Shown in pieces: positions 1-7,832 of a stretch of 64,000 bases of DNA; positions within the stretch are counted from its first letter, which is position 1; every line of letters begins with the position of its first letter. Source of the stretch: Rhizobium rosettiformans (GTDB lineage: Bacteria; Pseudomonadota; Alphaproteobacteria; Rhizobiales; Rhizobiaceae); NCBI RefSeq assembly GCF_016806065.1, contig NZ_CP032405.1:2942001-3006000 (forward strand), written 5' to 3'. The notes below the pieces were generated by a model that did no database searches, was not told where the DNA came from, and saw only the letters and a list, made by a program, of their open reading frames with translations. A program made the translations under genes and the position numbers.

Positions 1-2
1 AC

Positions 3-461
3 CACTTCAAGGTCGTCAACGATACGCACGGCCATGCGGCAGGAGACCAGGTTCTGCTAGCCTTCTCCCGTACCATCGAGCAGCGGATGCCCAAGGGCTG
101 GCTTTTTGCGCGCATCGGCGGCGAAGAGTTTGCCTGTCTGATGCCCCGGATGAGTGCCCAGAAGGCCGTCGCCGTAGCGGAAAACCTGCGGCTTGCCGTG
201 GCCGACATGCTTTTGCCGGCCTCTTCCCCGCTGCGGGTCACGGTCAGCATCGGCGTCAGTGAAGCGAAGGAGCGGGGTGCCGATCTGGACGAGCTTCTCG
301 CCACCGCAGATGCTGCGCTCTACCGAGCGAAGGCTGATGGTCGAAACTGTGTCCGTCTCTATGAACCGGTGGCCTTGCTTGCTGAGACCGGCAATACTCT
401 GGCATTGGCTGTCGAACAGCCTCGCCGGCGTTTGGCGCGCATGCGGCGACGGGCGGGCTGA
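3..461 (+). CDS. Diguanylate cyclase, C-terminal GGDEF domain (5' end outside window)
   Basis: This is the C-terminal part of a GGDEF-domain protein that would make cyclic di-GMP from two GTP. The open frame enters the window at its left edge, so the N-terminal sensor is not visible. The visible part contains a metal/substrate region (HFKVVNDTHGHAAGD) and an intact GGEEF active-site motif at visible residues 39-43. I see no RxxD inhibitory site five residues before GGEEF, so product feedback inhibition may be absent. A short basic tail follows the domain. The stop codon abuts, without any spacer, the stop codon of the convergent transporter gene. Confidence 0.9.
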   Translation, partial: HFKVVNDTHGHAAGDQVLLAFSRTIEQRMPKGWLFARIGGEEFACLMPRMSAQKAVAVAENLRLAVADMLLPASSPLRVTVSIGVSEAKERGADLDELLATADAALYRAKADGRNCVRLYEPVALLAETGNTLALAVEQPRRRLARMRRRAG

Positions 462-1340
462 TCAGGCCACCCGGCGCGGCGTCCTCACGATCCCGAGTAC
501 GAGCGCGCATCCGACGATGATCACGGCGCCACCCATCAGTTGCAGCACTGTCAGCGGTTCGTCGAGTATCAAAGCCCCAACCAGCACGGCCACGACTGTC
601 ACGACGAACTCGACACTGATCGCGGCCGTCGCACCGATGCTTTTGACCAGACCGAAATAGAGCACGTAGGTGAGCGCACTCATCAGGGCTGCCAGCGCCA
701 CAAGATAGAGGTAGTCGATCGCAGCAGGCGTCGTGGGAACCGGAACGAACCACAGAAGCGGCAGCGTCAGGATACCACCGGCGATGAAGGAGCCGATCGT
801 GACCTCCCAGGGGCCGGTGCCGGAAAGATATCGGCTCGCATAATTGCTGCCAAAGGCGGCCGAGAAGGTTGAGCCGACCATGGCGGCACAGCCGAGCAGG
901 AAGGCGAAGGTCACGGGAACTGCCGGAAATCCCACCAGCATGATGATGCCGATCGTGCCCAGCGCAAGGCCGAGCACTCGCGCCTGTGTGATCCGCTCCA
1001 GTCCCCACAGCTGCGCGATGACCATGGAGAAAAGGGGGATGGATGCGACGAAAATCGCGGCCATCGCCGTGCCGATCAGCGGCGTCGCGTAGGAGAGGCC
1101 CACAAGCTGCCCGGCCACAGTGGTTGCACCGACGATCGTGAAAGGCAGCCAGCCTGCACGGAAGTCGAGCCGGCGTCGCATGGCCCTCGCAATCAAGTAA
1201 AGCAGGGCGCCGGCAATGAAGCAGCGAAATGTCACCGCGCCGATCCAGCCGAAGGCATCCACCACGTGCAGAAGCAGGACGAACGAAAGCCCCCAGGCCA
1301 GAGACAGATAGGCGTAAGCGGCAAAATCTCTGGGCGACAT
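462..1340 (-). CDS. EamA/DMT family membrane transporter
   Basis: A 292-residue, very hydrophobic protein with about ten predicted transmembrane helices arranged as two EamA halves (roughly residues 10-140 and 150-285), the usual architecture of drug/metabolite exporters of the inner membrane. The second half ends with the typical Pro-rich helix (LILDEPLTVLQLMGG). The substrate cannot be inferred; family members export amino acids, nucleosides or drugs. The gene lies downstream of the SDR gene on the same strand with a 48-base gap, so the two may be co-transcribed. It converges with the GGDEF gene and shares no terminator space with it. Confidence 0.85.
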   Translation of the reverse strand: MSPRDFAAYAYLSLAWGLSFVLLLHVVDAFGWIGAVTFRCFIAGALLYLIARAMRRRLDFRAGWLPFTIVGATTVAGQLVGLSYATPLIGTAMAAIFVASIPLFSMVIAQLWGLERITQARVLGLALGTIGIIMLVGFPAVPVTFAFLLGCAAMVGSTFSAAFGSNYASRYLSGTGPWEVTIGSFIAGGILTLPLLWFVPVPTTPAAIDYLYLVALAALMSALTYVLYFGLVKSIGATAAISVEFVVTVVAVLVGALILDEPLTVLQLMGGAVIIVGCALVLGIVRTPRRVA

Positions 1341-1388
1341 GGATGATCCTGATATGGAATGGCTGCCGGTAGGTAGGAGATCCTGCTC

Positions 1389-2129
1389 CTACTCCGGCAT
1401 GCGGTAGTCGACCATCTTGCCTTCGCGAACGATGAAGAGCTTGCCGGTTTCCGTCTGGTCCGGGCCGACGAGCGGCAGAAGCTTGGCGGCAACTTCGGAC
1501 GGATGCGGCAGAGTGGCTGGATCTTCACCCGGCATGGCCTGGGCGCGCATGGCGGTGCGGGTAGCGCCAGGATCAACGGAGAGCACGCGCAGAGGCAGGC
1601 GCTGGGTCTCGGCCGCCCAGGTGCGGGCGAGCGCCTCGACGGCTGCCTTGGAGGCGGAGTAGGGGCCCCAGAACGGACGGCACTTGTGGGCGGCACCCGA
1701 GGACAGGATCAGAGCACGACCCTGGTCGGACTTGACGAGAAGCGGCTCGAGCGAGCGGATCAGCCTCCATGTGGCGGTGACGTTGATCGTCATCACCTTG
1801 TCGAAGACCTTCGCCTCGACATGGCCGATTGGCGAGATGACACCGAGCACACCGGCATTCAGGACCGCGATGTCGAGCTTGCCCCAGCGCTCGAAGATGT
1901 GGCCGCCGAGCTGGTCGATCGCGGCCATGTCCGAGAGGTCGAAGGGCACCAGCGTTGCCGTGCCGCCAACCGCCTTGATGGCGTCATCAAGCTCTTCCAG
2001 GCCGCCGACGGTGCGGGCACAGGCAATGACATGCGCGCCGGCCTTGGCAAGTTCGATCGCGGTGAAATAGCCGATGCCCCGCGAGGCGCCGGTGACGAGC
2101 GCAAGCCGTCCCTTGAGGTCGATGGTCAT
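1389..2129 (-). CDS. SDR family NAD(P)-dependent oxidoreductase
   Basis: A 246-residue classical short-chain dehydrogenase. The cofactor motif TGASRGIG is at residues 13-20, the NAG motif near 91-93, and the catalytic Ser144, Tyr157 and Lys161 (YSASK) are all present, so it should be an active NAD(P)(H)-dependent oxidoreductase. The substrate is unknown. I chose the ATG at 2127-2129 because an AGGACAG ribosome-binding site lies just upstream; a further upstream start would run the protein into the intergenic repeat. The gene follows purF on the same strand, separated by a mosaic repeat element. Confidence 0.85.
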   Translation of the reverse strand: MTIDLKGRLALVTGASRGIGYFTAIELAKAGAHVIACARTVGGLEELDDAIKAVGGTATLVPFDLSDMAAIDQLGGHIFERWGKLDIAVLNAGVLGVISPIGHVEAKVFDKVMTINVTATWRLIRSLEPLLVKSDQGRALILSSGAAHKCRPFWGPYSASKAAVEALARTWAAETQRLPLRVLSVDPGATRTAMRAQAMPGEDPATLPHPSEVAAKLLPLVGPDQTETGKLFIVREGKMVDYRMPE

Positions 2130-2147
2130 GGTCTGTCCTGTATCCCT

Positions 2148-2246
2148 AGAGCATGTCCGGCTCAAGCCGGATCACATGCTCTATCTCCTTGTTTTAACGC
2201 AGTCCGGACGCAAAACCGCTGGCGCACTTTTGCTGGACTTGCTCTG
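2148..2246. repeat. Rhizobium-type intergenic mosaic repeat (RIME-like), two palindromes
   Basis: The spacer between purF and the SDR gene is almost entirely two successive inverted repeats. The first pairs AGAGCATGT (2148-2156) with ACATGCTCT (2174-2182) and has a CCGGCT/AGCCGG core. The second pairs AGTCCGGACGCAAAA (2201-2215) with TTTTGCTGGACT (2229-2240) and ends in TTGCTCT. This arrangement and wording match, from memory, the abundant intergenic mosaic elements of Rhizobiaceae. As RNA, both halves would form strong hairpins that could stabilise or end the purF transcript. No other copy was noticed in the window. Confidence 0.7.
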
Positions 2247-2250
2247 GAGC

Positions 2251-3741
2251 TCAGCCGTTGGCGGCGAGCATGCTTTCCTTGCGGCCCGGCTTCTCGCTTT
2301 CCTTGTCGACGAGGCGCGTCGGATAGTCGCCGGTGAAATAGTGGTCGGTGAATTGCGGGTTGGCCGGATCGCGCGGGGCGCCGCCGACCGCGGTGTAGAG
2401 GCCGTCGATCGATAGGAAAGCCAGGGAATCCGCGCCGATATACTTCGCCATCGCCTCGTCGCCGGCATACTGGTTGGCAAGCAGCTTGTCCCGATCCGGC
2501 GTATCGATGCCGTAGAAATCCGGATGGAAGATCATCGGCGAGGCGACGCGGATATGCACTTCCTTGGCGCCGGCATCGCGGATCATCTGCACGATCTTCA
2601 GCGAGGTCGTGCCGCGTACGATGGAATCGTCGACCAGAACGACGCGCTTGCCCTCGATCATCGCCCGGTTTGCCGAATGCTTGAGTTTGACGCCGAAGGC
2701 GCGGATCTGCTGCGTCGGTTCGATGAAGGTACGGCCGACATAGTGGTTGCGGATGATGCCGTATTCGAAGGGTATGCCGCTTTGCTGGGCATAGCCGAGC
2801 GCGGCCGGCGTGCCGCCATCCGGCACGGGCACGATAACATCCGCGTCGACAGGAGCCTCCTTGGCGAGGTTCATGCCGGCATTCTTGCGGGTGGTGTAGA
2901 CGTTTCGGCCGGCAACGACCGAGTCAGGACGGGCGAAATAGACATATTCGAACAGGCAGACCCGTTCTGGCAGGGGACGGGCCGGCATGCGGGACTCGAC
3001 TGTCACCGAGCCATCGGCCTGCGTTTCGCAGATAATCACTTCGCCGTTCTTCACGTCACGCACGAATTTGGCGCCGATAATGTCGAGCGCACAGGTCTCC
3101 GAACAGAAGATCGGCTTGCCATCGAGTTCACCCATGACGAGCGGACGGATGCCGATCGGGTCGCGGGCGGCAATCAGCTTGGTGCGGGTGAGCGCGATCA
3201 TCGCATAGCCGCCTTCCATCTGGCGGATCGCATCAATGAAGCGGTCGGTGGTCGAGGCATGGCGCGAGCGGGCGATCAGATGCAGCACCACTTCGGTATC
3301 CGAGGTCGACTGGCAGATCGCGCCGGTGGCGATGATCTGGCGGCGCAGCGTCAGACCGTTGGTGAAGTTGCCGTTATGGGCGATCGCGATGCCGCCTTCT
3401 TCGAGCTCGGCAAAGAGTGGCTGGACGTTGCGGAGCGCAACTTCCCCTGTGGTCGAGTAGCGCGTGTGGCCGATCGCCTGCGGGCCGGGCAGTTTCGCGA
3501 GGGTCGCCGGATTGGTGTAGTGGTCGCCAACGAGGCCCATATGCTTTTCGGTGTAGAACTGGCGCCCGTCGAAGGAGACGATGCCGGCTGCCTCCTGGCC
3601 GCGATGCTGGAGCGCGTGCAGACCGAGCGCGGTCAGGGTTGCAGCATCTGGATGACCGAGAATGCCGAACACGCCGCATTCCTCGTGGAACTTGTCGTCC
3701 TGGCTGCCATAGACGACGTAAGAAGGGCTGATCTGCTTCAT
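2251..3741 (-). CDS. purF: Amidophosphoribosyltransferase PurF
   Basis: First committed enzyme of purine synthesis: it transfers the glutamine amide nitrogen to PRPP to give 5-phosphoribosylamine. The 496-residue form begins with a short propeptide and the N-terminal-nucleophile Cys22 (HEECGVFGI), followed by the class II glutaminase domain (HTRYSTTG near 92, NGNFTN near 123). The phosphoribosyltransferase half carries the PRPP loop VVLVDDSIVRGTT at 367-379. An ATG 84 bases upstream is also in frame but would add 28 residues ahead of the propeptide and has no ribosome-binding site, so I use the inner ATG. It is the last gene of a radA-cvpA-purF run. Confidence 0.95.
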   Translation of the reverse strand: MKQISPSYVVYGSQDDKFHEECGVFGILGHPDAATLTALGLHALQHRGQEAAGIVSFDGRQFYTEKHMGLVGDHYTNPATLAKLPGPQAIGHTRYSTTGEVALRNVQPLFAELEEGGIAIAHNGNFTNGLTLRRQIIATGAICQSTSDTEVVLHLIARSRHASTTDRFIDAIRQMEGGYAMIALTRTKLIAARDPIGIRPLVMGELDGKPIFCSETCALDIIGAKFVRDVKNGEVIICETQADGSVTVESRMPARPLPERVCLFEYVYFARPDSVVAGRNVYTTRKNAGMNLAKEAPVDADVIVPVPDGGTPAALGYAQQSGIPFEYGIIRNHYVGRTFIEPTQQIRAFGVKLKHSANRAMIEGKRVVLVDDSIVRGTTSLKIVQMIRDAGAKEVHIRVASPMIFHPDFYGIDTPDRDKLLANQYAGDEAMAKYIGADSLAFLSIDGLYTAVGGAPRDPANPQFTDHYFTGDYPTRLVDKESEKPGRKESMLAANG

Positions 3742-3867
3742 GGCGAGGGCCTTTGCTCCGGGGACAGACGCGGGATGCTGCGCTTTGAACAGGGAAGCCG
3801 CCGGTCTGTCCCGATCCGGCGGCATCTGTGTCTTGTCTCATGTCGCGCGGCCGAAGCCGCGAGAGGA

Positions 3868-4461
3868 TCAGTTGTTCTGGGCCGGAGCCTGTTCGGGCGC
3901 CTGCTCGGCGGGAGCCGTCTCGCCGGCCGCACCGGCTTCCGGTTCGTCGCGGCCGAGGATGCGCTCGCGGATCTGCGGCTCGATGTCTTCCGGCAGGACT
4001 GCCTCGAGTTTCTGCACGAGCGAATCGAGGAAAGGCTTGGACTTGGAGTTGTTGACCCAGTCCGGTCGCTGCGGCTCGTTGATCAACCAGTTCCAGAAGG
4101 CCACCGCAACGACGAGCAACAGCAGGCCGCGGGCTGCGCCGAAGAGGAAGCCCAGCGTGCGGTCGAGTGCGCCGATGCGACTGTCGATGATGAAGTCGGC
4201 AATGCGCGAGGTAATGAACGAAATGATGATCAGCGCGATCAGGAAGATGATGCCGGCAGAGCCTGCCATCGCGATCCGCGGATCATCGGTATAGCTCATC
4301 ACATAGGGAACGAGCAGGGGATAGAGGTAATAGGCAGCGGCGACCGAACCCGCCCAGCTCGCGATGGACAGCACTTCACGCGAGAAGCCGCGTACCATCG
4401 CCAGCACCGCTGAAAACAGAACGACGCCGATGACGATACCGTCGAAAATTGTGATGGGCAT
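3868..4461 (-). CDS. cvpA: CvpA family inner-membrane protein
   Basis: A 197-residue membrane protein homologous to colicin V production protein. Four hydrophobic helices lie at about residues 8-22, 31-50, 67-84 and 102-123, with the family-typical segment RGFSREV after the first helix. The last 70 residues are cytoplasm- or periplasm-facing and end in an acidic, Pro/Ala/Glu-rich tail. CvpA commonly sits next to purF, as here; the family has been linked to envelope stress resistance, but its biochemical role is unresolved. The start ATG has GGAG nine bases upstream; an in-frame TTG five codons earlier is less likely. Confidence 0.9.
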   Translation of the reverse strand: MPITIFDGIVIGVVLFSAVLAMVRGFSREVLSIASWAGSVAAAYYLYPLLVPYVMSYTDDPRIAMAGSAGIIFLIALIIISFITSRIADFIIDSRIGALDRTLGFLFGAARGLLLLVVAVAFWNWLINEPQRPDWVNNSKSKPFLDSLVQKLEAVLPEDIEPQIRERILGRDEPEAGAAGETAPAEQAPEQAPAQNN

Positions 4462-4549
4462 AAATACCAACTCCAAGGCTGCCGGAAAAGACCGGCATTG
4501 ATGTCACCGCGATTCCGCCGGAACGCGTGAAACCACGCGTCGGACCGGA

Positions 4550-5953
4550 TCAACCGTCCTCCTGACCCGTGGGGGCTTTCAGCCGGGAACCGGCGATCCG
4601 CGCCACGAGATCGGGAAGGCTGTCCACTTCCCTCCATTTGCCAGCCGAGCCCTTTGGAAGGTCCGGGGAGGCAGCCGGCAAGACCGCAGCGGAGAAACCG
4701 AGCTTTTCCGCCTCTTTCAGCCTTTGGGCCGTATGGGCCACCGGCCGCACCGCCCCCGACAGGCTGACTTCGCCGAAATAGACGCAATCGGCCGGAAGGG
4801 CAATACCGGCCAGCGACGAAACCAATGCCGAAGCAATCGCCATGTCGGCTGCCGGTTCACTGATCCGGTAGCCGCCGGCGACATTCAGATAGACGTCGTG
4901 TTGACCGAGCCTGATCCCGCAATGCGCCTCCAATACCGCCAAAATCATGGCGAGGCGGGACGAATCCCATCCGACGACAGCACGACGCGGGGTGCCGAGC
5001 GAGGTTGCGGCCACCAGTGCCTGCACCTCGACCAGAACGGGCCGCGTGCCTTCCATGCCGGCAAAGACGGCAGCACCTGGGGCTTTCTCGTTGCGTTCGC
5101 CGAGGAAGAGCTCGGAGGGATTGGCGACTTCGCGCAGACCCTTGTCCGACATTTCGAAGACCCCGATCTCGTCGGTCGGTCCGAAGCGGTTTTTGACCGT
5201 GCGTAGGATGCGATAGTGATGGCCGCGATCGCCTTCGAAATAGAGGACGGCATCGACCATGTGCTCCACGACGCGGGGACCGGCGATCTGGCCCTCCTTC
5301 GTGACATGCCCGACCAGCACCATGGTCGCACCGGTCTGCTTGGCAAAGCGGATCATCGCCTGGACGCCGGTGCGCACCTGGGTCACGGTCCCCGGCGCAC
5401 TGTCGGCGGTGTCGCTCCACAGCGTCTGGATCGAATCGATGATCACGAGATCCGGCCGCTTGCCTTCCGAGATGGTGGCGAGGATGTCCTCGACATTGGT
5501 TTCGGCGGCGAGCAGCACATCTGTATCGGCAGCACCCAGTCGCTGGGCGCGCAGCCTAACCTGCGCGACAGCCTCTTCGCCCGAGACATAGATCACCCGA
5601 TGACCACGCCGCGCCAGCGCCGCAGCCGCCTGCATCAGTAGCGTCGATTTGCCGATGCCGGGATCACCGCCGATCAGCACCGCCGAACCGCGTACAAAAC
5701 CGCCACCGGTGGCGCGATCGAGTTCGCCCATGCCGGTTGGAATGCGTGGCGCTTCCTCGATCTCGCCGGACAGCGAGGTGAGAGTGACGGGACGGCCCTT
5801 CTTCGGCGCCTTGCCGGGGCCCGACCCGATCCCGCCCATCGGATCTTCCTCGACGATGGTGTTCCACTCGCCGCATCCATCGCATTTGCCCGCCCAGCGG
5901 GAATGCACCGTGCCGCAGTTCTGGCAGATGAATTGAGTCTTAGCTTTGGCCAT
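4550..5953 (-). CDS. radA: DNA repair protein RadA (Sms)
   Basis: A RecA-related, DnaB-like ATPase that processes branched recombination intermediates. The 467-residue protein has the N-terminal C4 zinc finger (Cys10, Cys13, Cys24, Cys27), the Walker A motif GGDPGIGKST at 95-104, the RadA-specific KNRFG motif at 255-259, and a C-terminal Lon-protease-like domain lacking protease residues. Its ATG lies only three bases after the stop codon of the parE toxin gene, and its ribosome-binding region is therefore inside parE. No strong Shine-Dalgarno is seen there, which suggests translation coupled to the toxin gene or leaderless-like initiation. Confidence 0.95.
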   Translation of the reverse strand: MAKAKTQFICQNCGTVHSRWAGKCDGCGEWNTIVEEDPMGGIGSGPGKAPKKGRPVTLTSLSGEIEEAPRIPTGMGELDRATGGGFVRGSAVLIGGDPGIGKSTLLMQAAAALARRGHRVIYVSGEEAVAQVRLRAQRLGAADTDVLLAAETNVEDILATISEGKRPDLVIIDSIQTLWSDTADSAPGTVTQVRTGVQAMIRFAKQTGATMVLVGHVTKEGQIAGPRVVEHMVDAVLYFEGDRGHHYRILRTVKNRFGPTDEIGVFEMSDKGLREVANPSELFLGERNEKAPGAAVFAGMEGTRPVLVEVQALVAATSLGTPRRAVVGWDSSRLAMILAVLEAHCGIRLGQHDVYLNVAGGYRISEPAADMAIASALVSSLAGIALPADCVYFGEVSLSGAVRPVAHTAQRLKEAEKLGFSAAVLPAASPDLPKGSAGKWREVDSLPDLVARIAGSRLKAPTGQEDG

Positions 5954-5956
5954 GAA

Positions 5957-6271
5957 TTACAGGTCGCTTTCGGGGAAATCGTCTGGGGAGATGTTCTGAC
6001 GGCCGTGCTTCACACGAAGGACGGTTATCGTCTCGTCGGACACACGAATGAAGAACCGGCGCTCCTTGAACGTGAAGGCACGAATATCGTCACGCAAATG
6101 GTCCGTCTTTGTCCCGGTAAGACCGAGTTGCGCCAATGCTTCGATCTTCTGGTAGAGTCCAGTGACGAATGCATCCGCCAAGGCAGGATCGAATTGGGCT
6201 ATGTAGGAATAAATCGAACGGAGATCGTCTCTGGCGGTGGTGGTCCACTTCACCTTACGGCTGGTGGGCAT
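5957..6271 (-). CDS. parE: ParE/RelE-family toxin
   Basis: A 104-residue protein of the RelE/ParE superfamily. It shows the family layout: an N-terminal strand (KVKWTTTARDDL), two helices (LRSIYSYIAQ; ADAFVTGLYQKIEAL), and a basic C-terminal sheet (AFTFKERRFFIRVSDETITVLRVKHGRQ). ParE members poison DNA gyrase, RelE members cut mRNA on the ribosome; the RVKHGRQN ending and the ParD-like partner favour ParE, but the target is inferred. It overlaps the antitoxin gene by 17 bases, as expected of a type II pair, and ends three bases before radA. Confidence 0.85.
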   Translation of the reverse strand: MPTSRKVKWTTTARDDLRSIYSYIAQFDPALADAFVTGLYQKIEALAQLGLTGTKTDHLRDDIRAFTFKERRFFIRVSDETITVLRVKHGRQNISPDDFPESDL

Positions 6272-6509
6272 CGATCAGACCGCGTTTGATGTCCGCGAGC
6301 AGATCCTCCGCGTTCTCGTAGGTGTGAACTCGACCGGCCTCGACATCATCAAGCCCCTCCTGAATAAACTGACGAAGTTCGGCATCGTCCCGTTCACGCA
6401 GCAGTTCCAGACCGGCAGCAACCACCGCATCGACTGTCTCATAGACGCCGGAACTAAGTTGCTCCGCCACGAACTCCGCGTCTCTGGCGCTCAATTGAAT
6501 GCGCTGCAT
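6255..6509 (-). CDS. parD: ParD-like ribbon-helix-helix antitoxin
   Basis: An 84-residue antitoxin with an N-terminal ribbon-helix-helix DNA-binding segment (MQRIQLSARDAEFVAEQLSS; SVDAVV-type helix) and an acidic C-terminal tail that would wrap the toxin. It should neutralise the downstream toxin and repress its own promoter. The ATG at 6507-6509 has TGGAG nine bases upstream; a longer frame opening with TTG lies across the promoter and is rejected. Three GAACAA direct repeats upstream are candidate operator half-sites. The pair is inserted between alr and radA, both core genes. Confidence 0.85.
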   Translation of the reverse strand: MQRIQLSARDAEFVAEQLSSGVYETVDAVVAAGLELLRERDDAELRQFIQEGLDDVEAGRVHTYENAEDLLADIKRGLIDAHQP

Positions 6510-6526
6510 CGTCTGAACTCCATTCT

Positions 6527-6563
6527 GAACAAGACCGACAGGGCTGGAACAATAGCAGAACAA
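6527..6563 (-). promoter_or_regulatory. Candidate ParD operator: three GAACAA direct repeats
   Basis: GAACAA occurs at 6527-6532, 6547-6552 and 6558-6563 (TTGTTC on the transcribed strand), with start-to-start spacings of 20 and 11 bases, close to two and one helical turns. Short direct repeats on one face of the helix in front of parD are what a ribbon-helix-helix autorepressor would bind. This is read from sequence only. Confidence 0.45.
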
Positions 6564-6581
6564 ATCCCTCCGCGCCAGACC

Positions 6582-7748
6582 TCAGTCTTCTCCCTCCAGA
6601 TAGATCCGCTCATAGCGCAGCCCGAGCCCGGTAAGCATTTCGTAGCCGATCGTGCCGGCAGCGCGGGCGACGTCATCGAGAGGCATGGAGGGGCCGAGGA
6701 GTTCGATATAGTCGCCGCTGCGCACGGCATTTTCGGACAGATCGGTGACGTCGAAGATGGTGAGGTCCATCGTCACCCGCCCAACGACAGGAACGCGTTT
6801 GTCACCAATCACGCCCTCGGCGCCGGGGAAACCAGTGTCGCGCAGGGCAATCCCCGAGCCGGACAGATTGCGCAGATAACCATCCGCATAACCGACGCTG
6901 GCGACCGCAAGTCGGCTGTCGCGGGACAGCAGATGGGTCGCACCGTAGGAGACGCTTTCGCCGGCCTTGGCGTCGCGGATCTGCAGAATGCGCGCCTCGG
7001 CCTTGACGACCGGCTGCATCGGGTTTCTGGCGCCGTTCACTGCCTCGCCGCCGTAAAGCGCGATGCCGGGCCGGGTGAGGTCGAAGTGGTAATCCGAGCC
7101 GAGGAAGATGCCGGCCGAGGCCGATAGACTGGAATCAACACCTTCGAAAGCCTCACTAACCTCTTGGAATTTCTCGAGCTGCCTCCGGTTCATCGGCGAG
7201 GTTGGATCGTCGCCACAGGCGAGATGGCTCATCACGAGAACCGGGTCGAGGCTTGCCGGACGCGAGACGTCGTCGACAAGCGCCATCGCATCGGCCATCG
7301 GTAGTCCCAGCCGGTTGAAACCGGTATCGACATGAAGGGCGCAAGGGTAGGGGCCGCGCTCGGTGAGCACGGCCATCCAGAAGGCGAGCTGCTCCTCGGA
7401 CGCGATGACCGGGACCAGGTCGTTCTCGAAGAAGATTTCTTCCTGACCGGGCCAGATACCCGAGAGCACGAAGATGCGGGCTTCAGGGGCATAGGGGCGC
7501 AATGTCGCCCCTTCGGCCGGCACGGCGACGAAGAAATCGCGGGCGCCCGCCCTGTAGAGCGTTTGCCCCACATCCTCGATCCCGAGGCCATAGGCATCCG
7601 CCTTGACGACGGCCGCCGCCCGCGCCTTGCCCGATCGCCGCGCCATCTCGCGCCAGTTGTCGGCAATGGCCGAGAGGTCAGTGGTCAGGCGCAGCGGTGC
7701 CGAAAGAAACTCCTCCGGCGCATCGAGGATGGTGAAACGGTCTGTCAT
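6582..7748 (-). CDS. alr: Alanine racemase
   Basis: PLP enzyme interconverting L- and D-alanine for peptidoglycan. The 388-residue frame has the PLP lysine (K49 in VVKADAYGLG), the catalytic tyrosine Y268 (SVSYGATHLL) and the C-terminal beta domain (VGRVTMDLTIFDVT, YEMLTGLGLRYERIY). I start at ATG 7746-7748; an upstream in-frame ATG would add 30 residues without family support and run into the divergent AraC gene. Whether this is the biosynthetic or a catabolic isoform cannot be told from sequence. The parDE pair follows 72 bases downstream. Confidence 0.92.
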   Translation of the reverse strand: MTDRFTILDAPEEFLSAPLRLTTDLSAIADNWREMARRSGKARAAAVVKADAYGLGIEDVGQTLYRAGARDFFVAVPAEGATLRPYAPEARIFVLSGIWPGQEEIFFENDLVPVIASEEQLAFWMAVLTERGPYPCALHVDTGFNRLGLPMADAMALVDDVSRPASLDPVLVMSHLACGDDPTSPMNRRQLEKFQEVSEAFEGVDSSLSASAGIFLGSDYHFDLTRPGIALYGGEAVNGARNPMQPVVKAEARILQIRDAKAGESVSYGATHLLSRDSRLAVASVGYADGYLRNLSGSGIALRDTGFPGAEGVIGDKRVPVVGRVTMDLTIFDVTDLSENAVRSGDYIELLGPSMPLDDVARAAGTIGYEMLTGLGLRYERIYLEGED

Positions 7749-7832
7749 GAAGGCTTCGGGTCGGTTGATCGGACGGCCGACCCTAGCACTTTTCTTCAAG
7801 ACGAAAATGCGGAGGCCCGATATTATGCTGCT

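Noticed and set aside
2524..4413. A 629-codon plus-strand open frame opposite purF and cvpA
   Set aside because: It is exactly antisense to two well-supported genes, is rich in Arg/Gly/His as expected of a high-GC shadow frame, and shows no family motif.
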